DNA of 34,067 nt from Rhodocyclaceae bacterium (GTDB lineage Bacteria; Pseudomonadota; Gammaproteobacteria; Burkholderiales; Rhodocyclaceae). A model generated the notes under the pieces. The model had not been told where the DNA came from. It did no database searches and saw only the letters and a list, made by a program, of their open reading frames with translations. Every line of letters starts with the position of its first letter. Positions within the stretch are counted from its first letter, which is position 1. A program made the translations under genes and the position numbers. Shown piece after piece: positions 8,567-16,505 of the stretch. The stretch spans positions 1 through 34,067 of the forward strand of contig JAHDYG010000031.1 of NCBI GenBank assembly GCA_023383815.1. Direction: 5' to 3'.

Positions 8567-9754
8567 ATGGAACCCCGGACCCTCGTTCGTTTTCATCCCC
8601 ATGCAGCAGGCGCCTCCAGCGCCTGCTCCGACCCCGACCCGATCACCGGCAACCGCGTCGAACTGCAGTTGCTGACGACCCTGAAGTGCAACCTGAAGTG
8701 CACCTACTGTTCGCTCGGCGTCGGCGACGTGCTCGGCTCGCAGACCCACGTCGAGTACGACATCGACCAGCTCGCCGCCTTCGTCGATCTGCACCTCGCC
8801 GGCAAGGAGGTCTACGTCACCTTCTACGGCGGGGAGCCGACGCTGAACCTCGAACTCGTGCTCCAGGTCATGCAGCGCTTTCCGCAGTTCCGCTTCCAGT
8901 TGCAGACCAACGGCACCCTGCTCGATAACCTGCCCGATCAGGCGCTCGGGCGCCTGTCGAACATCCTCGTCTCGATCGACGGCGGCGAACACACCACCGA
9001 TGGCTATCGCGGGCGGGGCATCTACCGCCAGGTACTGAACAACCTGACCAAGGTGCGCGCACGCATCGGCGGAAGCGTCACGGCACGGGTCACCTGGGGC
9101 AACCCCGACACGAGCTTCGAGGAACTCGATGAGCTCATCGCACCGGGAAGTCCCTTCGACTATCTGTACTGGCAGTTCGTCGCCGACGAGATGTATTTCG
9201 AAGACTCGGTCGACAAGCGCAAGGCCGTCCTGGTACGGCTCATCGAGCGATTCTTCGCCGATCCGCAGAAGCTCTACCCCGTCATTCCGTTGATGGGCAT
9301 CGTGCGCAACAAGGTCCTGCCGACCCGTGCCCGGGAACTCTACGCCGGCCTTACCCAGTGCCGCGTGTCCACCCATCTGCTCAACGTCATGCCCAACGGT
9401 CAGATCTTTCCCTGTCCGGACATGATGTACGCACCCGAGATGCAGATGGGCGACGTCAAGGCCAACTGGCTCAAGAAGAGCCCCCTGCAACCCGCAGCGG
9501 AAATGCCTTGCGAACAGTGCGAGGCATTTTCGTGGTGTCGCCGCAACTGCATGAAGAACCTGTGGCTCGGTTACGTGCGCAAGGACGAGCGCTATCGTGC
9601 CAACGTCGTCGAGCCGATCTGTGAACTGCTGAAATTCATCGGCCGTGAAGTCGACCGCCACGACCCGCTCGCCTGGTTCGCGCGCGCCAGCCTTCCGGTG
9701 CGCAGGCAGATCACCGACTGCGAGGTCTACGAGTACGTCGAGATCATGCCGTGA
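8567..9754 (+). CDS. Radical SAM protein with a complete SPASM domain (putative peptide-modifying enzyme)
   Basis: The 395-residue protein binds the radical-SAM 4Fe-4S cluster through CNLKCTYC (Cys41, 45, 48) and has the SAM-contact motif YGGEP (87-91). The C-terminal SPASM domain is textbook. Cys265 is followed 12 residues later by Gly278-x4-Cys283, then C-x2-C-x5-C-x3-C at 315, 318, 324 and 328, and a last Cys352. SPASM enzymes usually modify ribosomal peptides or proteins (PqqE, AlbA, anSME types). The middle region resembles the AF1420/TIGR04084 type, but I am unsure of that. No small peptide gene is visible next to it. The ATG at 8567 has only a weak GGA upstream. It stands alone between the ComEA-like gene and a toxin-antitoxin pair. 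Confidence 0.85.
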   Translation: MEPRTLVRFHPHAAGASSACSDPDPITGNRVELQLLTTLKCNLKCTYCSLGVGDVLGSQTHVEYDIDQLAAFVDLHLAGKEVYVTFYGGEPTLNLELVLQVMQRFPQFRFQLQTNGTLLDNLPDQALGRLSNILVSIDGGEHTTDGYRGRGIYRQVLNNLTKVRARIGGSVTARVTWGNPDTSFEELDELIAPGSPFDYLYWQFVADEMYFEDSVDKRKAVLVRLIERFFADPQKLYPVIPLMGIVRNKVLPTRARELYAGLTQCRVSTHLLNVMPNGQIFPCPDMMYAPEMQMGDVKANWLKKSPLQPAAEMPCEQCEAFSWCRRNCMKNLWLGYVRKDERYRANVVEPICELLKFIGREVDRHDPLAWFARASLPVRRQITDCEVYEYVEIMP

Positions 9755-9786
9755 GCCGGCAGACACGGCCCAACCGTTGACGGCGC

Positions 9787-10218
9787 CTAGCCGGAGAGCT
9801 TCGCCACCGGCAGGCCTAGACGCTCGCTGGCCGCCGTCAGGCGCTCGTCGGCCGTGCACAGGACCGTACCCAGGCGCGCTCCGATGGCCAGATGCAGGGC
9901 ATCGGCGGCGCGCAAGCCGGAGGGAAAGTTCTCCAGCCAGATGGCTGCGCGTTCGAAGTCCGAAGCAAGGGGCGCTTCAAGGGTGAGGCGCTCGGCGCAG
10001 AATCGGCGAAAGCGGGCAATCCCCTCTCGATGCAGCTCCGGAGTGAGTTCGCCCCTTCGCGCCAGGATGCCTGCCGCACCGACGAACTCGGTCAATGCCC
10101 AGTGACTGACCACGATCCGCCCTGCGGCGCAGCGTTCGAGCCAGGCCAGCGCCGCCTCGGTGCCCGAATCCCGGAAGAAGAGTGACAGGAGAATGCAGGT
10201 GTCGACATAGGGAATCAT
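9787..10218 (-). CDS. PIN-domain ribonuclease toxin, VapC-like
   Basis: A 143-residue PIN-domain protein. The likely Mg2+-binding acidic set is Asp6 (PYVDTCILL), Glu44 (WALTEF), Asp106 (LRAADALHLA) and Asp124 (TADERL). VapC toxins cleave specific tRNAs, rRNA or mRNA and stop translation; the target cannot be predicted. Its ATG overlaps the end of the antitoxin gene by 4 bases (ATGA), the usual toxin-antitoxin arrangement. The pair lies directly downstream of the riboswitch-controlled btuBCD-cbiA operon on the same strand. Confidence 0.85.
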   Translation of the reverse strand: MIPYVDTCILLSLFFRDSGTEAALAWLERCAAGRIVVSHWALTEFVGAAGILARRGELTPELHREGIARFRRFCAERLTLEAPLASDFERAAIWLENFPSGLRAADALHLAIGARLGTVLCTADERLTAASERLGLPVAKLSG

Positions 10219-10469
10219 CCGTAGCGCGCCTCATCACGCTGTTCGCGCACCGTCTCCACCGACGAGCCGGCACGAAGCGGCTGTGCGGTGACAAATGCCG
10301 AAAGTTCGTCGACCCAACGCCGCGCATCGGTGAGCTTCAGTTCGTGCTCGGGAACGATCCGGGCGACGGGCCGCCCGCGGCGCGTGATGACCACCTCCTC
10401 ACCGGCCTCGACGCAATCGACGATCGCCGAGAGATGGGCCTTGGTTTCTGCAAGGGACAGGTTGCGCAT
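10215..10469 (-). CDS. Phd/YefM-family antitoxin
   Basis: An 84-residue protein with the Phd/YefM fold signature. SLAETKAHLSAIVDCVEAGEEVVITRRGRPVARIVP (residues 5-40) gives the DNA-binding N-terminal half, and a charged, probably disordered C-terminal tail would wrap the toxin. It neutralises the PIN toxin encoded immediately downstream and should repress its own promoter with it. GGAG lies about 7 bases before the ATG. Upstream are two direct TGACCA hexamers that could be the operator. The gap to cbiA is only 62 bases with no terminator visible, so read-through from the cobalamin operon is possible. Confidence 0.85.
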   Translation of the reverse strand: MRNLSLAETKAHLSAIVDCVEAGEEVVITRRGRPVARIVPEHELKLTDARRWVDELSAFVTAQPLRAGSSVETVREQRDEARYG

Positions 10470-10485
10470 GGCGACTCTCCATTCG

Positions 10486-10499
10486 TGACCAGATGACCA
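10486..10499 (-). promoter_or_regulatory. Direct repeat, candidate antitoxin operator
   Basis: TGACCA occurs twice with an 8-base period (10486-10491 and 10494-10499), starting 17 bases before the antitoxin ATG. Phd-type antitoxins bind paired hexamers near their own promoter. The evidence is the repeat and its place only. Confidence 0.35.
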
Positions 10500-10531
10500 A
10501 CTTTAACACCTCCTTCGCCTTGCAGCGCCCC

Positions 10532-11818
10532 TCACGGCAGAAACAGGCGCGCGACCGCTTCCGGCGCGGACGGGAAGTAGAAGTGCACGTAGGAGGCCGT
10601 CAGTCGCCCGATCCGATACACGGGCTCGCCGGGCCCACCATCCATGCTCTGCGCGAGCGCGAGCGGTGCGAGCGGCGTGTCGGATCGGGAATGGTGGAAG
10701 GTATGGCCGGAGAGCCTGCCTTCCGGCAGCGCAACCCTCTGGGTGCCGAGCGCCACGAGCCTCGGCTGCATCACGGAGCAACCCGGAAGGATGCCAGCGA
10801 GGGCGTGCGTGACGCCCTCCTTGTCGACCAGGGTTTCGAACAGACTCATCATGCCGCCACACTCGGCAAGCGCTGGTTTGCCGGCACCGACGTGCGCCCG
10901 CACCGCCGCCCACAGCGCAGTGTGGGCAGAAAGCACTGCACCGTGGAGTTCCGGATAGCCCCCGGGTAACCACAGCGCATCACAGTCCGGGAGCAGATCG
11001 CCGGCCAGCGGCGAGAAGAACACGAGGCGGGCACCCAGTGCGGCGAGCGTATCGAGGTTGGCCGGATACAGGAAACCGAAGGCCGCATCGCGCGCAACCG
11101 CGATGCGGCAGCCGGCGAGCAGCGGTGCAATCGTTGGCGGCGGCACCACTTCGAATGCGACCGGCGGTGGCAGCGCGCCCGCACCGGTCGCCGCCAGCGC
11201 ATCGGCCATGCGGTCGAGCCGTGCAGTCAGATCCGTGATCTCGGCCGCCTGCAGGATCCCGAGATGACGCTCGGGCAGCGTCGCTGCGGGGTCGCGCGCA
11301 AGCGCCCCATACCAGCGCATGCCCGGGGGCAGCGCCGCGCGCAGCAGATGCGCATGATGTTCACTGCCGACGCGGTTTGCGAGCACGCCCGAAAACGGCA
11401 ATCCGGTGCGATAGTGCGCGAGCCCCCAGGCCACCGCTGCAAAGGTCTGGGCCATCGCCCGCGCATCGATCACCGCCATCACCGGCAACCCGAAGCGCTG
11501 CGCGAGATCGGCGCCCGAGGGTTCGCCGTCGAAAAGCCCCATGACGCCTTCGACGAGGATCAGCTCGGCCTCGCGCGCCGCAGCCGACAACCGCCAGGCC
11601 GCATCGGACTCGCCGCACATGCCGAGGTCGAGGCTATGGACGGGAGCGCCGCTGGCGACCGCGTGAATCTGCGGATCGAGAAAATCCGGCCCGCACTTGA
11701 ACACCCGCACCCGTCTCCCCTGGCGGGCGTGCAGCCGGGCGAGCGCGGCGGTCACGGTCGTCTTGCCCTGGCCCGAGGCCGGCGCCGCAACGAAGAGGGC
11801 GGGGCAGTGCGTCGTCAC
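10532..11818 (-). CDS. cbiA: Cobyrinate a,c-diamide synthase CbiA (CobB)
   Basis: This enzyme amidates the a and c carboxylates of cobyrinic acid (or its hydrogenobyrinic analogue), using glutamine and ATP. The 428-residue protein has the two-domain plan of the family. The N-terminal P-loop is APASGQGKT (12-20), followed by KCGPDFLDP (41-49) and a switch region VEGVMGLFDG. The C-terminal amidotransferase domain has its nucleophile Cys320 in LAECGGMMSL and the late His412 in YVHFYFPS. It starts with GTG, overlapping the btuD stop by 4 bases (GTGA). Its place as last gene of btuB-btuC-btuD-cbiA puts a biosynthetic step under the same riboswitch as uptake. Confidence 0.95.
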   Translation of the reverse strand: MTTHCPALFVAAPASGQGKTTVTAALARLHARQGRRVRVFKCGPDFLDPQIHAVASGAPVHSLDLGMCGESDAAWRLSAAAREAELILVEGVMGLFDGEPSGADLAQRFGLPVMAVIDARAMAQTFAAVAWGLAHYRTGLPFSGVLANRVGSEHHAHLLRAALPPGMRWYGALARDPAATLPERHLGILQAAEITDLTARLDRMADALAATGAGALPPPVAFEVVPPPTIAPLLAGCRIAVARDAAFGFLYPANLDTLAALGARLVFFSPLAGDLLPDCDALWLPGGYPELHGAVLSAHTALWAAVRAHVGAGKPALAECGGMMSLFETLVDKEGVTHALAGILPGCSVMQPRLVALGTQRVALPEGRLSGHTFHHSRSDTPLAPLALAQSMDGGPGEPVYRIGRLTASYVHFYFPSAPEAVARLFLP

Positions 11819-12615
11819 TGCGGCAGGAATACCACGCGGCCGGCCAGTTCGTGGCGTTCGAGACGGTGTCCGAAGGCATGGCTGAGCGGCTCCGGCTGCA
11901 GCACTTCATCACAGCTTCCAGCGACGACCCCGCCACGGCCATCGAGCAGGATCACGTGGTCGGCGTAGCGGGCGGCCAGATCGATGTCGTGCAGCACCAT
12001 CACGGCCGCAGCTCCGTCCCGGACCTTGCGGCGGAACAGCTCGAGCACCTCGATGCGGTAATGCAGGTCGAGATGGTTGGTCGGCTCGTCGAGCAGGAAC
12101 ACGCTCGGCGTCTGTGCCAGCAGCGCCGCCAGCGCAACCCGCTGACGCTCACCGCCGGACAGCGACAGGATGTCCCGCCCCTCCATGGCTTCCAGCCCCA
12201 CTTCGCGCAGGGCTGCGCGGGCAATCGCTTCATCCTGCGGTCCTTCCCAGCCCCAGCGCCCCAGATGCGGGTGGCGTCCGACGAGCACAGTCTCCAGCAC
12301 CGAAGCCGAAAAATGATCGGGCTGCTGCTGCGCGAGCAGGCCCCGGAAACGCGCCAGCTCTTCGCCGCGCCAGGCCGCATGCGCGCGCCCGTCGAGCAGC
12401 ACGCGCCCTGCGTCCGGCTCGCGCAGACCGGCAAGCGTATGCAGCAGGGTCGTCTTGCCGGCACCGTTGGGCCCGAGCAGCACGAGGCACTCGCCTGCCG
12501 CGAGGCGGAGACTGAATTCGCAGCACAGCCAGCGCTCCCCCACCTTCAGGGCCAGCCCTTCGGCCGCGAGCACCGGCGCAGCCGCGGATTCACGCTCGAG
12601 CGCGGACTCGTTCAT
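11815..12615 (-). CDS. btuD: Cobalamin ABC importer ATPase BtuD
   Basis: The ATPase subunit of the BtuFCD importer, on the cytoplasmic side of the inner membrane. The 266-residue protein has Walker A GPNGAGKT (48-55), a Q-loop (AQQQPD, about 95-100), signature LSLSGGERQ (150-158), Walker B VFLLDEP (172-178) and H-loop His209 (LHDIDLA). It belongs to the iron/B12 class of importer ATPases; BtuD is assigned from the flanking btuC, btuB, cbiA and the riboswitch. It begins 1 base after the btuC stop and overlaps cbiA by 4 bases. Confidence 0.9.
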   Translation of the reverse strand: MNESALERESAAAPVLAAEGLALKVGERWLCCEFSLRLAAGECLVLLGPNGAGKTTLLHTLAGLREPDAGRVLLDGRAHAAWRGEELARFRGLLAQQQPDHFSASVLETVLVGRHPHLGRWGWEGPQDEAIARAALREVGLEAMEGRDILSLSGGERQRVALAALLAQTPSVFLLDEPTNHLDLHYRIEVLELFRRKVRDGAAAVMVLHDIDLAARYADHVILLDGRGGVVAGSCDEVLQPEPLSHAFGHRLERHELAGRVVFLPQ

Positions 12616-12616
12616 C

Positions 12617-13615
12617 CTAGCGTCGATGCCGCGAGAGCAGGAAAAGGAAGACCGGCACGCCGATCAGCGCAGTCAGCACCCCGACCGGCAACTGCACGGG
12701 CGCGATCACGGTCCGCGCCGCGGTATCGGCGAGCGTCAGCAGCGTTCCACCTGCCAGTAGTGCCGCCGGCAAGAGCACTCGCTGGTCGTTGCCGACGACG
12801 AAGCGCATCAGGTGCGGCACGATCAGGCCGACGAAGCCGACCGAACCGACCAGGGTCACGGACACCGCAGTCAACAACGACGCCAGCCCATAGAGCAGAA
12901 AACGCAGGCGCACGACCTTGACGCCCAGCGAACGCGCCGTCAGCTCGCCGCGCGCAAGCACGTTGAGCTCTCGTGCGAACGGAAGGATCAGCACCAGCCC
13001 CAGGGCAAGTATGACCAGCGCCGGCCACGGCCGGCGTGCACCCGAGGCGTCCCCCATGAGCCAGAACAGCATCGAATGCACGCGCGTGTCGGGCGCGATC
13101 GCGAGCATCAGCGTGATCGCCGCGCCGCACCCTGCTGCAACGATGACCCCGGTCAGCAGCAGCCGGGTCTGGGTCCACGAGCCGTCGCCGTGCGCCAGCC
13201 CGAACACCAGCAGCATCGCCGTCAGCGCACCACCGAAGGCCGCGGCATCGACCACGAAGGACGCAAGGCCGGCAAGCATCGCCGCCAGTGCCCCGACCGC
13301 CGCGCCCCCCGAGATACCCAGCACGTAGGGATCAGCCAAGGGATTGCGCAACAGCACCTGCATCAGTGCACCGGCCGTCGCGAGCAGCCCGCCGCACGCG
13401 AAGACCGCCACCGCCCGAGGCAGGCGCAGGTGACGCACGACTTGCGCCTCCATGCTCTGGTCGCCCTCAAAGAGCGCTCCAGCCGCACTGCGGACCGAGA
13501 TCGCCAGCTCTCCGCTCATCAGTGCGAGCACGAACGCCGCCACGGCCGCAAGGGCGAGCCCGGCGATGATGCCGAACGCTCGACTGCGACAGGGGCGTGC
13601 TCGTATCGTGCTCAC
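12617..13615 (-). CDS. btuC: Cobalamin ABC importer permease BtuC
   Basis: An inner-membrane permease of the FecCD/BtuC family. The 332-residue protein has about ten membrane segments and the typical sequences RLPRAVAVFACGGLLATAGA, RNPLADPYVLGISGGAAVGA and GSVGFVGLIVPHLMRFVVG. The last is the coupling region that contacts the ATPase. The start is taken as GTG 13615 (VSTIRARP), because longer in-frame starts would run back into btuB. The gap to btuB is 16 bases and to btuD 1 base. BtuC rather than an iron-siderophore permease is inferred from the operon. Confidence 0.9.
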   Translation of the reverse strand: MSTIRARPCRSRAFGIIAGLALAAVAAFVLALMSGELAISVRSAAGALFEGDQSMEAQVVRHLRLPRAVAVFACGGLLATAGALMQVLLRNPLADPYVLGISGGAAVGALAAMLAGLASFVVDAAAFGGALTAMLLVFGLAHGDGSWTQTRLLLTGVIVAAGCGAAITLMLAIAPDTRVHSMLFWLMGDASGARRPWPALVILALGLVLILPFARELNVLARGELTARSLGVKVVRLRFLLYGLASLLTAVSVTLVGSVGFVGLIVPHLMRFVVGNDQRVLLPAALLAGGTLLTLADTAARTVIAPVQLPVGVLTALIGVPVFLFLLSRHRR

Positions 13616-13631
13616 TGCGCCATTCTGCCTG

Positions 13632-15470
13632 TTAGCGCGGCGTGTAGCGGATGCCGGCAAAGAGGTTCGCACCGGCCGTCGCATAGCCGCGCGACAGCTC
13701 GTACCGCTTGTCGAGCAGGTTGTTGGCGCGCAGCTCGACGCGCCAGTCCGGCGCCAGCCGGTAGTGGGCGTACGCATGGATCAAGCCGTAGCCCGCCAGC
13801 TCGAGGGTGTTGGCCGTGTCCTCGTAGCGCTTGCCCTGGCCGTCCCACTCGACCCCCCAGCTCCACCGGTCCGCGATGCGCTCGATCCGTGCAAAGCCCG
13901 CCAGCTTTGCGCGCCGCGGCAGGCGGTTGCCGCTGCGCTCATCCTTCGCGTCCAGCACGTCGACCCCGGCCCGCAGATCGTAACCGGCCAGGTTCGCCTG
14001 CCAGGCAAGCTCGATCCCCTCCAGCCGCGCGCGGTTGAGGTTTTGCGGCGGCCAGCCGGCGATCAGGTCGCGCACACGGTTGTTGTAGTAGGTCAGCTCG
14101 ACATGGTGGGTTCCGTCATCCCAGCGCAGACCGATCTCGCGGTTCAGCGCATGCTCCGGTTCGAGATCCGGGTTTCCGCCGCCGAAGCCGGTGTCCGGCC
14201 AGTAGAGCTGGTTGAAGGTCGGCGCATTGAAGGCCGTCGCGACGCTGGCATGTACCCGCCACTGCGGCGAGATGCGGAAACCGTAGCCGAACATGCCGGT
14301 CGTCTTCGAGCCGAATTGCGAGTTGTCGTCATGGCGCAGATTGAGCTGGACCGAGTGCGCATCGAAGCTGCCCGACCAGCCGAGCAGGAAGGCGTGCACG
14401 TCACGCTTGTCGACAACGTAATCGGTATCGCCGCCGACCCTCGCACGCACGTACTCGTAAGCGGCCATCAGGGAGCCGACCGGAAGACGGACATCGTGCT
14501 GCCACTGGAACTGCTGCTGCGTCGAGCGGATGCGGTTGCGGTTCGTGTCATCCGTGACGTTGTGCAGGCGGTCGCGGCTCTGGCCGATCCGGACCGTGCT
14601 GGTCCAGCCCTGCCCCAGTTCGTTCTGCAGCCAGGCGCCGGCCGAATCCACCTGCTTGTCGAGGTAAGAGCGGTAGTAGTCGTTGGTGTCATAGTGATTG
14701 CGCCCGTCGGTCGCGAAGGCGTGCACGCCGAAACGGTCGCGCTCGCGCAGGTCGACCGTGGCGGAGGCCGAAGCGTAGCGGTTGCGGAAGCCGTCCCGGT
14801 CAGGGTGATAGGACGAGCCCCAGCTGCTGTGCCATTGCGGCCGGTTGCGCTTCGCACTGTAGCCCTTGCTGTCGTCCTGGCCGACGCTCAGGCTGTAGCG
14901 CAGCGCCCCCTGGCCACCGTTGAGCGAGGCGCTGGCGTTCACCGTGTCATAGCCGCCGATGCCGACGAAGAGCTCAGGGTGCAGTCCCTCACGCCCACGC
15001 CGGGTGAAGATCTGGATCACGCCACCAATCGCTTCGGAACCGTACAGCGCACTCGCAGGTCCGCGCAGGATCTCGATGCGCTCGACCATCGCGAGCGGAA
15101 TCGCTTCGAGCGTCGCCTGGCCGCTGGTCGCCGAACCGACCCGCAAGCCGTCGACCAGCAACAGCGTGTGGCGCGACTCGGCACCGCGCAGGAACATGCT
15201 TGCGTTTGCGCCGGGCCCGCCGCTCGTGGCAATGCGCACACCGGTGAGCGACTGCAGCAGGTCGACGAGCGAGGATTGTCCAGCGCGTTCGATCGTCTCG
15301 CGGTCGATGACTTCGATGCTGGCGATGACCTCATCGGCACGCTGCTTCTGACGTGTTGCGGTCACGACGACCGGCGCACCGATCGACTCCTGGGCGAGGG
15401 CTGCCGGCACGTGGACGGCTGGGCAGGCGAGGGCTGCCGCGATCGCCGCGGCAAGGGGTGAGGCTTTCAT
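13632..15470 (-). CDS. btuB: TonB-dependent outer-membrane cobalamin receptor BtuB
   Basis: An outer-membrane 22-strand barrel with a plug domain, importing cobalamin with TonB energy. The 612-residue length is close to E. coli BtuB (614). It has a signal peptide (MKASPLAAAIAAALACPA, cut near AQA about residue 27), a TonB-box-like APVVVTA, and plug motifs such as IERAGQSSLVDLLQSLTGVRI split around LLLVDGLRVGS and GSEAIGGVIQI. It ends in a barrel with the final strand LFAGIRYTPR. The last residue is Arg rather than the usual aromatic. The ATG at 15470 has GGGAG 9 bases upstream. A cobalamin riboswitch lies in its leader, which confirms the substrate class. Confidence 0.94.
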   Translation of the reverse strand: MKASPLAAAIAAALACPAVHVPAALAQESIGAPVVVTATRQKQRADEVIASIEVIDRETIERAGQSSLVDLLQSLTGVRIATSGGPGANASMFLRGAESRHTLLLVDGLRVGSATSGQATLEAIPLAMVERIEILRGPASALYGSEAIGGVIQIFTRRGREGLHPELFVGIGGYDTVNASASLNGGQGALRYSLSVGQDDSKGYSAKRNRPQWHSSWGSSYHPDRDGFRNRYASASATVDLRERDRFGVHAFATDGRNHYDTNDYYRSYLDKQVDSAGAWLQNELGQGWTSTVRIGQSRDRLHNVTDDTNRNRIRSTQQQFQWQHDVRLPVGSLMAAYEYVRARVGGDTDYVVDKRDVHAFLLGWSGSFDAHSVQLNLRHDDNSQFGSKTTGMFGYGFRISPQWRVHASVATAFNAPTFNQLYWPDTGFGGGNPDLEPEHALNREIGLRWDDGTHHVELTYYNNRVRDLIAGWPPQNLNRARLEGIELAWQANLAGYDLRAGVDVLDAKDERSGNRLPRRAKLAGFARIERIADRWSWGVEWDGQGKRYEDTANTLELAGYGLIHAYAHYRLAPDWRVELRANNLLDKRYELSRGYATAGANLFAGIRYTPR

Positions 15471-15479
15471 GAACGGGTT

Positions 15480-15516
15480 CTCCCTGGACCCTGGAGCGCG
15501 TCCCCGCACGCCAGGG
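15480..15516 (-). promoter_or_regulatory. Competing hairpins over the btuB ribosome binding site
   Basis: On the minus strand one CCCTGG (15516-15511) can pair with either of two CCAGGG copies, at 15494-15489 or 15487-15482. The first gives an imperfect 11-bp hairpin. The second would bury the GGGAG ribosome binding site (15484-15480). This is a plausible expression platform for translational control by the riboswitch just upstream. The repeats are seen directly; the switching is inferred. Confidence 0.5.
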
Positions 15517-15589
15517 CAATGCTTCAACAGGAAGCGCACACGTAGGGAATCGCCGAGAGCATGTCGAGCCCGTCGCCGCCACCCCGCGG

Positions 15590-15835
15590 CACTTCCGCCT
15601 AGTCGCATCCAGGCCGGTATCCGGGCTCGTGGCGGGTGCCGGAAAGTCCTGAAGGGACCTCCGGACCGGGTGCATCGCCTTCCCGGACTTTCGTCCAGTG
15701 GCGGTTGGATGCGCCTTGCGTCCACTTACCGTTGCGGGGGCAGCACAGGCATTGCGGATCCGGTATGCTTGGACCGATCGCGCACCTGTTTCCCGTTTAA
15801 CCCTGGGGCGTGAGCCGCCTTCGGGCACCTGAAAC
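15590..15835 (-). promoter_or_regulatory. Cobalamin (AdoCbl) riboswitch upstream of btuB
   Basis: Read on the minus strand, this leader holds the conserved parts in the right order. First comes the GGTTAAACGGGAAACAGGTG-type element (around 15785-15805). Next is the CTGCCCCCGCAACGGTAA core (around 15730-15745). Then come GACGCAAGGCG-like and GGGAAGGCGATGC segments. Last is the B12 box AGCCCGGATACCGGCCTGG (15627-15609). Cobalamin binding is expected to lower expression of btuB-btuC-btuD-cbiA. The ends are approximate. The 477 bases between btuB and cobU hold this element, the btuB translation start region and the divergent promoter area. Confidence 0.93.
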
Positions 15836-15839
15836 ACGT

Positions 15840-15870
15840 TTCACCGAAACTCGGTGAAGCGGCGATGATA
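15840..15870 (-). promoter_or_regulatory. Candidate btuB promoter -10 box and 5' hairpin
   Basis: TATCAT (5 of 6 matches) reads on the minus strand at 15870-15865, with no clear -35 box. The expected start, near 15858, coincides with a perfect 8-bp inverted repeat TTCACCGA / TCGGTGAA (15840-15847 and 15851-15858, 3-base loop). The leader would therefore begin with a hairpin directly ahead of the riboswitch. Confidence 0.4.
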
Positions 15871-15947
15871 GCAGTTTTCCGCTCCGGCCGATCCGTCCGG
15901 CGGAGCAGGCGAACCCAGCCTCCGGACCGAACGACCCGCCCCAGACC

Positions 15948-16505
15948 ATGCCTGCCCACCTGATTCTCGGCGGAGCACGCTCCGGCAAGAGCCGCCATGC
16001 GGAGCACTGCGCGCAATCTCACGGCGGCCCGGTCACCGTGATCGCAACCGCGACCGCGCTCGATGCCGAGATGGCAGCGCGGATCGCGCGCCACCGTGCC
16101 GACCGGCCTGCCGACTGGCACACCCTCGAAGTCCCGCACGCACTGGCGGCTGCGCTGAAGGCCGTCGCAGCGCCCGATCGCTGCATCCTCGTCGATTGCC
16201 TGACGCTGTGGCTCACCAACCTGCTCGCCAGCACACCGGAGCTTCCCGACCCGCCCGATGCGCAGGCGCTGCAGGACTTCCAGCGCGAACGCGCGGCGCT
16301 GCTGGACGTACTGCCCATCCTGCCGGGCCGGATCCTGCTCGTTGCCAACGAGACGGGCTTCGGCCTCGTGCCGCAGACGCCCCTTGGCCGCCTGTTCCGC
16401 GACGAAGCCGGGCGCCTCAACCAGGATCTCGCGGCGCGCTGCGACGAAGTCAGCCTTGTGGTGGCCGGGCTGCCGCTGCGCCTGAAGGGAAGTCCTGCTG
16501 CATGA
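15948..16505 (+). CDS. cobU: Bifunctional adenosylcobinamide kinase / adenosylcobinamide-phosphate guanylyltransferase CobU
   Basis: CobU phosphorylates adenosylcobinamide and then transfers GMP to it, producing AdoCbi-GDP for CobS. The 185-residue length is normal. The P-loop GGARSGKS is at 8-15. His49 in ARHRADRP matches the histidine that carries GMP in characterised CobU, and VDCLTLWLTNLL and VANETGFGLVP are family motifs. The ATG at 15948 is the first in frame near the P-loop. It is divergent from the btuB leader and overlaps the next gene by 4 bases (ATGA), so the cyclase gene downstream is in the same transcript. No riboswitch is visible on the plus strand in front of it. Confidence 0.95.
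   Translation: MPAHLILGGARSGKSRHAEHCAQSHGGPVTVIATATALDAEMAARIARHRADRPADWHTLEVPHALAAALKAVAAPDRCILVDCLTLWLTNLLASTPELPDPPDAQALQDFQRERAALLDVLPILPGRILLVANETGFGLVPQTPLGRLFRDEAGRLNQDLAARCDEVSLVVAGLPLRLKGSPAA

Noticed and set aside
15471-15837. Open frames through the btuB leader (minus strand)
   Set aside because: The region is accounted for by the cobalamin riboswitch and its expression platform; the frames lack ribosome binding sites and family features.
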